This document shows positions 5,669 to 7,599 of a DNA stretch of 7,599 bases, one piece after another (positions within the stretch are counted from its first letter, which is position 1; every line of letters begins with the position of its first letter). The DNA comes from Acidobacteriota bacterium (lineage in GTDB: Bacteria; Actinomycetota; Acidimicrobiia; Acidimicrobiales; UBA8190). The position numbers were made by a program, and so were the translations under genes. Under the pieces are notes generated by a model. That model did not search any database. It was not told where the DNA came from and saw only the letters and a list, made by a program, of their open reading frames with translations. The stretch is taken from the NCBI GenBank assembly GCA_028872975.1, contig JAGWNV010000121.1, positions 1-7,599 on the forward strand, read 5' to 3'.

Positions 5669-6600
5669 GGGCCGAGGTCGAGCTTCGGGTAGCGGAGGGC
5701 GGTGCGCTCGAGGAGCGCCTCGTCCCAGACGGGGTGGCCGGGCGGGGGGAAGCCGAACAGCTCGAGCTCCCGGGGACTCGAGCCCTCCACGAACCGGGTC
5801 CACTCGGGGCCGGTCGAGCGCGACTGCTGGGTGTCGTAGCCGATCCAGTCCTGTCCGGCCGCCTTGAAGGCGAGTGCCAGGGTGAACCGGGCCGTCCCCG
5901 GCGCGCCGAAGGCGCTGCCCCGGTGCCAGACGTCCGAGCGGTAGGCGAGGTAGGAGCCGCGGACCCCGGCAGCCGGTCGCTCCCGGGCGTAGAGGCCGGG
6001 GTCCATCTGCGGGAGGACGACCGGGTACGGCGAGGCGACCGACGCCGAGTCGGGCAGCGGGACGAGGAGGGTCGGGTTCTCCTCGTCGGTGACGTCGGAG
6101 AGGTAGAGGAACCCGGTCAGGTTCCACCACGGCGGGCCCCCGACGGCGGGGAGCCAGGAGTGGTTCCGGTCGGTGTGCATGGGCTGCTCGTAATTCGTGA
6201 GCCCGGCGTACTTGGCGCTCGCCTGCGCCTGGTACAGGCGGAGGTCGGTGGTGCCGAGGGCCCGTCCGGCGAACTCGACGATCGAGCGGTGCACGCAGAG
6301 CCGGTCGAGGAGGCCGGCGCCGCCGAAGGGGAAGAGGCCGGCCCAGCGGTGCTGGGCGGCCCGGAACCCCGGGCCCTCCTCGGGCCAGCGGTAGGCCTCC
6401 TCGGGCTCGAGGGGACGACCGCGGCGGCGCGCCGTCTCGCCGTCGGGATCGGCGCGGTACTCGGCGTTCGTCGGGAAGACGAGGTGCAGGTCGTCGGCGG
6501 CGGCGTCGATCTCGTCGGTGCCGACGAGGCCCTCGAGGAGCACCCAGCCCTCGGCGCGCCAGGTGTCGACCTCGTCGTCGGTGGCGATTCGAGAACCCAC
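5647..6600 (-). CDS. Phytanoyl-CoA dioxygenase (PhyH) family Fe(II)/2-oxoglutarate oxygenase
   Basis: A 317-aa cytoplasmic oxygenase. PhyH-family enzymes use Fe(II), O2 and 2-oxoglutarate to hydroxylate lipids, natural products or small metabolites. The facial iron triad is visible as H142-x-D144 (MHTDRNHSWLP) and the distal H226 (DVWHRGSAF); R238 (TARFTLALAFK) is the likely 2-oxoglutarate anchor. Supporting segments are an opening EVDTWRAEGWVLLEGLV typical of the family, YQAQASAKYAG before the iron motif, and WWNLTGFLYLSDVTDEENP on the core strands. The length is normal. The start is a GTG at 6600 with GGGGGGAG at 6603-6610 only 2 nt away, a tight spacing; no better in-frame start was found. 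It follows the LLM oxidoreductase gene by 61 bp and overlaps the lipoprotein gene by 22 nt, so all three are probably co-transcribed. The substrate is not evident; oxidative demethylation releasing formaldehyde is one possibility given mscR downstream. Confidence 0.88.
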   Translation of the reverse strand: MGSRIATDDEVDTWRAEGWVLLEGLVGTDEIDAAADDLHLVFPTNAEYRADPDGETARRRGRPLEPEEAYRWPEEGPGFRAAQHRWAGLFPFGGAGLLDRLCVHRSIVEFAGRALGTTDLRLYQAQASAKYAGLTNYEQPMHTDRNHSWLPAVGGPPWWNLTGFLYLSDVTDEENPTLLVPLPDSASVASPYPVVLPQMDPGLYARERPAAGVRGSYLAYRSDVWHRGSAFGAPGTARFTLALAFKAAGQDWIGYDTQQSRSTGPEWTRFVEGSSPRELELFGFPPPGHPVWDEALLERTALRYPKLDLGPWRHGLA

Positions 6601-6661
6601 GGCTCCCCCCGTGTCGCCATTCTGCCAGCTGGCGCCCCGCCGGCCCTCGTGGACCGGACGC

Positions 6662-7528
6662 TCAGCCCACCTCGGCCAGGGCCGGCACGACCTCCTCGCC
6701 GAGCCGGCGCGCGAATTCGACGGGGTCGACGAGCGGCATGACCTCGACGAGGTCCACGCCCAGGGCGGCGTACTGCTCCATCTCCTTCAGGAACCCCGCC
6801 ACGTCGTCGAGGGGGTTGGCGAAGGCCAGGATGGTCCGGCTGATCCCGGCCGGGTCGCGGCCCTCGGCGGCGCAGTGCTCCTCCAGCACCCGGAGCTTGT
6901 GGGCCACGACGGCACGGTCGGGGGCGAAGAGGTTGCAGGCGTCGGCGTAGCGGGCCACGAGGCGGAGCGTCTTTCGCTCGCCGCTCCCGCCGATGAGCAG
7001 CGGGGGGCGGGGCTGCTGGACGGGCCGGGGGGAGCAGACGGTCTCGGCCAGGCGGTAGTGGCGGCCCTCGAAGGGCCCGTCGTCGTCGCTCCACATCTGG
7101 AGGCAGATCCGGACCGTCTCCTCGAGGCGCTCGAAGCGCTCGGACACGGGAGGGAAGGGGACGCCGAGGCCGAGGTGCTCGCGCTCGTACCAGGCGGCGC
7201 CGATGCCGAGCTGGGCCCGGCCTTCGGAGAGGACGTCGAGGGTGGTGACGATCTTGGCCAGGAGTCCCGGATGGCGGTAGGTGACCCCGGTCACGAGCAG
7301 GCTGAGGCGCAGCTGCGTCGTCAGGCCGGCGACGTACCCGAGCGAGGTGTAGCCCTCGAGCATCGGGTCCGAGGCGGCGGCGAAGGCCTCCATCTGGAAC
7401 CAGTGGTCCATGAAGGTGAAGCTCGACACCCCGGCCTCGTCGGCCGCCCTGGCGGTGTCCGCTACCGTCCGTGCGATCGAACGCCCGCCGGGGAAGTCGA
7501 AGTTGACGAAGTGGATCCCGAGGCGCAT
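6662..7528 (-). CDS. LLM-class (luciferase-like) F420- or flavin-dependent oxidoreductase
   Basis: A 288-aa TIM-barrel protein of the bacterial luciferase-like superfamily, in the branch usually annotated as F420-dependent in actinobacteria. Markers seen are MRLGIHFVNFDFPG at the start, SFTFMDHW (36-43), LSLLVTGVTYRHPGLLAK (75-92, the usual cis-peptide region of the cofactor pocket), LSEGRAQLGIGAAWYEREH (100-118), FERLEETVRICLQMW, the linker PPLLIGGSGERKTLRLVARYADACN (175-199) and a short C-terminal helix set ending EFARRLGEEVVPAL. Such enzymes transfer hydride between F420 and an unsaturated or carbonyl substrate, or act as flavin monooxygenases; the substrate is not readable. The ATG at 7528 is firm because an in-frame TAG lies at 7538-7540 with no start between. 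There is no Shine-Dalgarno sequence, so the message may be leaderless. It is the first gene of the minus-strand cluster leading to the dioxygenase. Confidence 0.9.
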   Translation of the reverse strand: MRLGIHFVNFDFPGGRSIARTVADTARAADEAGVSSFTFMDHWFQMEAFAAASDPMLEGYTSLGYVAGLTTQLRLSLLVTGVTYRHPGLLAKIVTTLDVLSEGRAQLGIGAAWYEREHLGLGVPFPPVSERFERLEETVRICLQMWSDDDGPFEGRHYRLAETVCSPRPVQQPRPPLLIGGSGERKTLRLVARYADACNLFAPDRAVVAHKLRVLEEHCAAEGRDPAGISRTILAFANPLDDVAGFLKEMEQYAALGVDLVEVMPLVDPVEFARRLGEEVVPALAEVG

Positions 7529-7534
7529 GGCCGG

Positions 7535-7540
7535 AGGCTA
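7535..7540 (-). promoter_or_regulatory. Candidate -10 element for a leaderless transcript
   Basis: On the minus strand TAGCCT fits the actinobacterial -10 pattern TANNNT and ends 6 nt before the ATG of the LLM oxidoreductase, which would put the first transcribed base at or next to the A of the ATG. This agrees with the lack of a Shine-Dalgarno sequence. No clear -35 is visible upstream, and the rest of 7541-7599 shows no gene. Confidence 0.35.
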
Positions 7541-7599
7541 CCGTCACGGCGTCGCCGCCCCCGGTGCCCGTCGCGCCGGTGCGCGGTACCCTCGCGTCG

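Noticed and set aside
5669..6130. Upstream extension of the lipoprotein frame into the dioxygenase gene
   Set aside because: It would place a long arginine/proline-rich stretch before the signal peptide and is a shadow of the dioxygenase gene; the GTG at 5668 gives a normal lipoprotein signal.
4457..6741. Long plus-strand open frames antisense to the lipoprotein, dioxygenase and LLM gene
   Set aside because: They are low-complexity, rich in G, R, P and A, with no recognisable motifs, and lie opposite genes with clear catalytic residues.
6117..7547. Minus-strand open frame in a different frame over the LLM and dioxygenase genes
   Set aside because: The arginine/proline-rich translation is a shadow; the other two frames give the conserved LLM and PhyH proteins.

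Overview
The window is very GC-rich, densely coding bacterial DNA. The gene content points to an actinobacterium: a mycothiol-dependent formaldehyde dehydrogenase (mycothiol is an actinobacterial thiol), a luciferase-like oxidoreductase of the F420-dependent type, an HD-phosphohydrolase/LuxR regulator of a design I know from Actinobacteria, and frequent GTG starts. An Acidimicrobiia-like relative is plausible but cannot be settled from this sequence. No rRNA, tRNA, CRISPR array, insertion sequence or phage gene is visible.

Left part (1-2250, minus strand): the N-terminal half of a cytochrome P450 runs off the left edge. Upstream of it lies a 536-residue regulator with a degenerate HD-like domain, a more intact HD-GYP-like domain and a C-terminal LuxR helix-turn-helix. 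A perfect 13-bp inverted repeat sits at the two ends of this regulator gene, over its start region and its last codons.

Middle part (2251-3331, plus strand): diverging from the regulator across an 85-bp gap is a tightly coupled three-gene operon. It encodes a 93-aa DUF4242 protein (family of the nickel-binding SCO4226), a 119-aa DsrE-family protein with two CxxC pairs, and a 132-aa SnoaL/NTF2-like protein. The genes overlap by 4 and 29 nt. The divergent regulator is a natural candidate to control it. This is the least explained unit in the window.

Right part (3378-7528, minus strand): in transcription order, an LLM-class flavin/F420 oxidoreductase, a phytanoyl-CoA-dioxygenase-like Fe(II)/2-oxoglutarate oxygenase, a secreted lipoprotein with a GH43-like beta-propeller overlapping the oxygenase gene by 22 nt, and S-(hydroxymethyl)mycothiol dehydrogenase (MscR). 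MscR has a probable promoter of its own with two TGGCGCC elements. One possible reading is uptake or trimming of a glycosylated or methylated substrate outside the cell, oxidation inside, and removal of released formaldehyde by MscR. That pathway is inference. The middle operon and mscR converge on a 46-bp gap that holds a hairpin-like inverted repeat.
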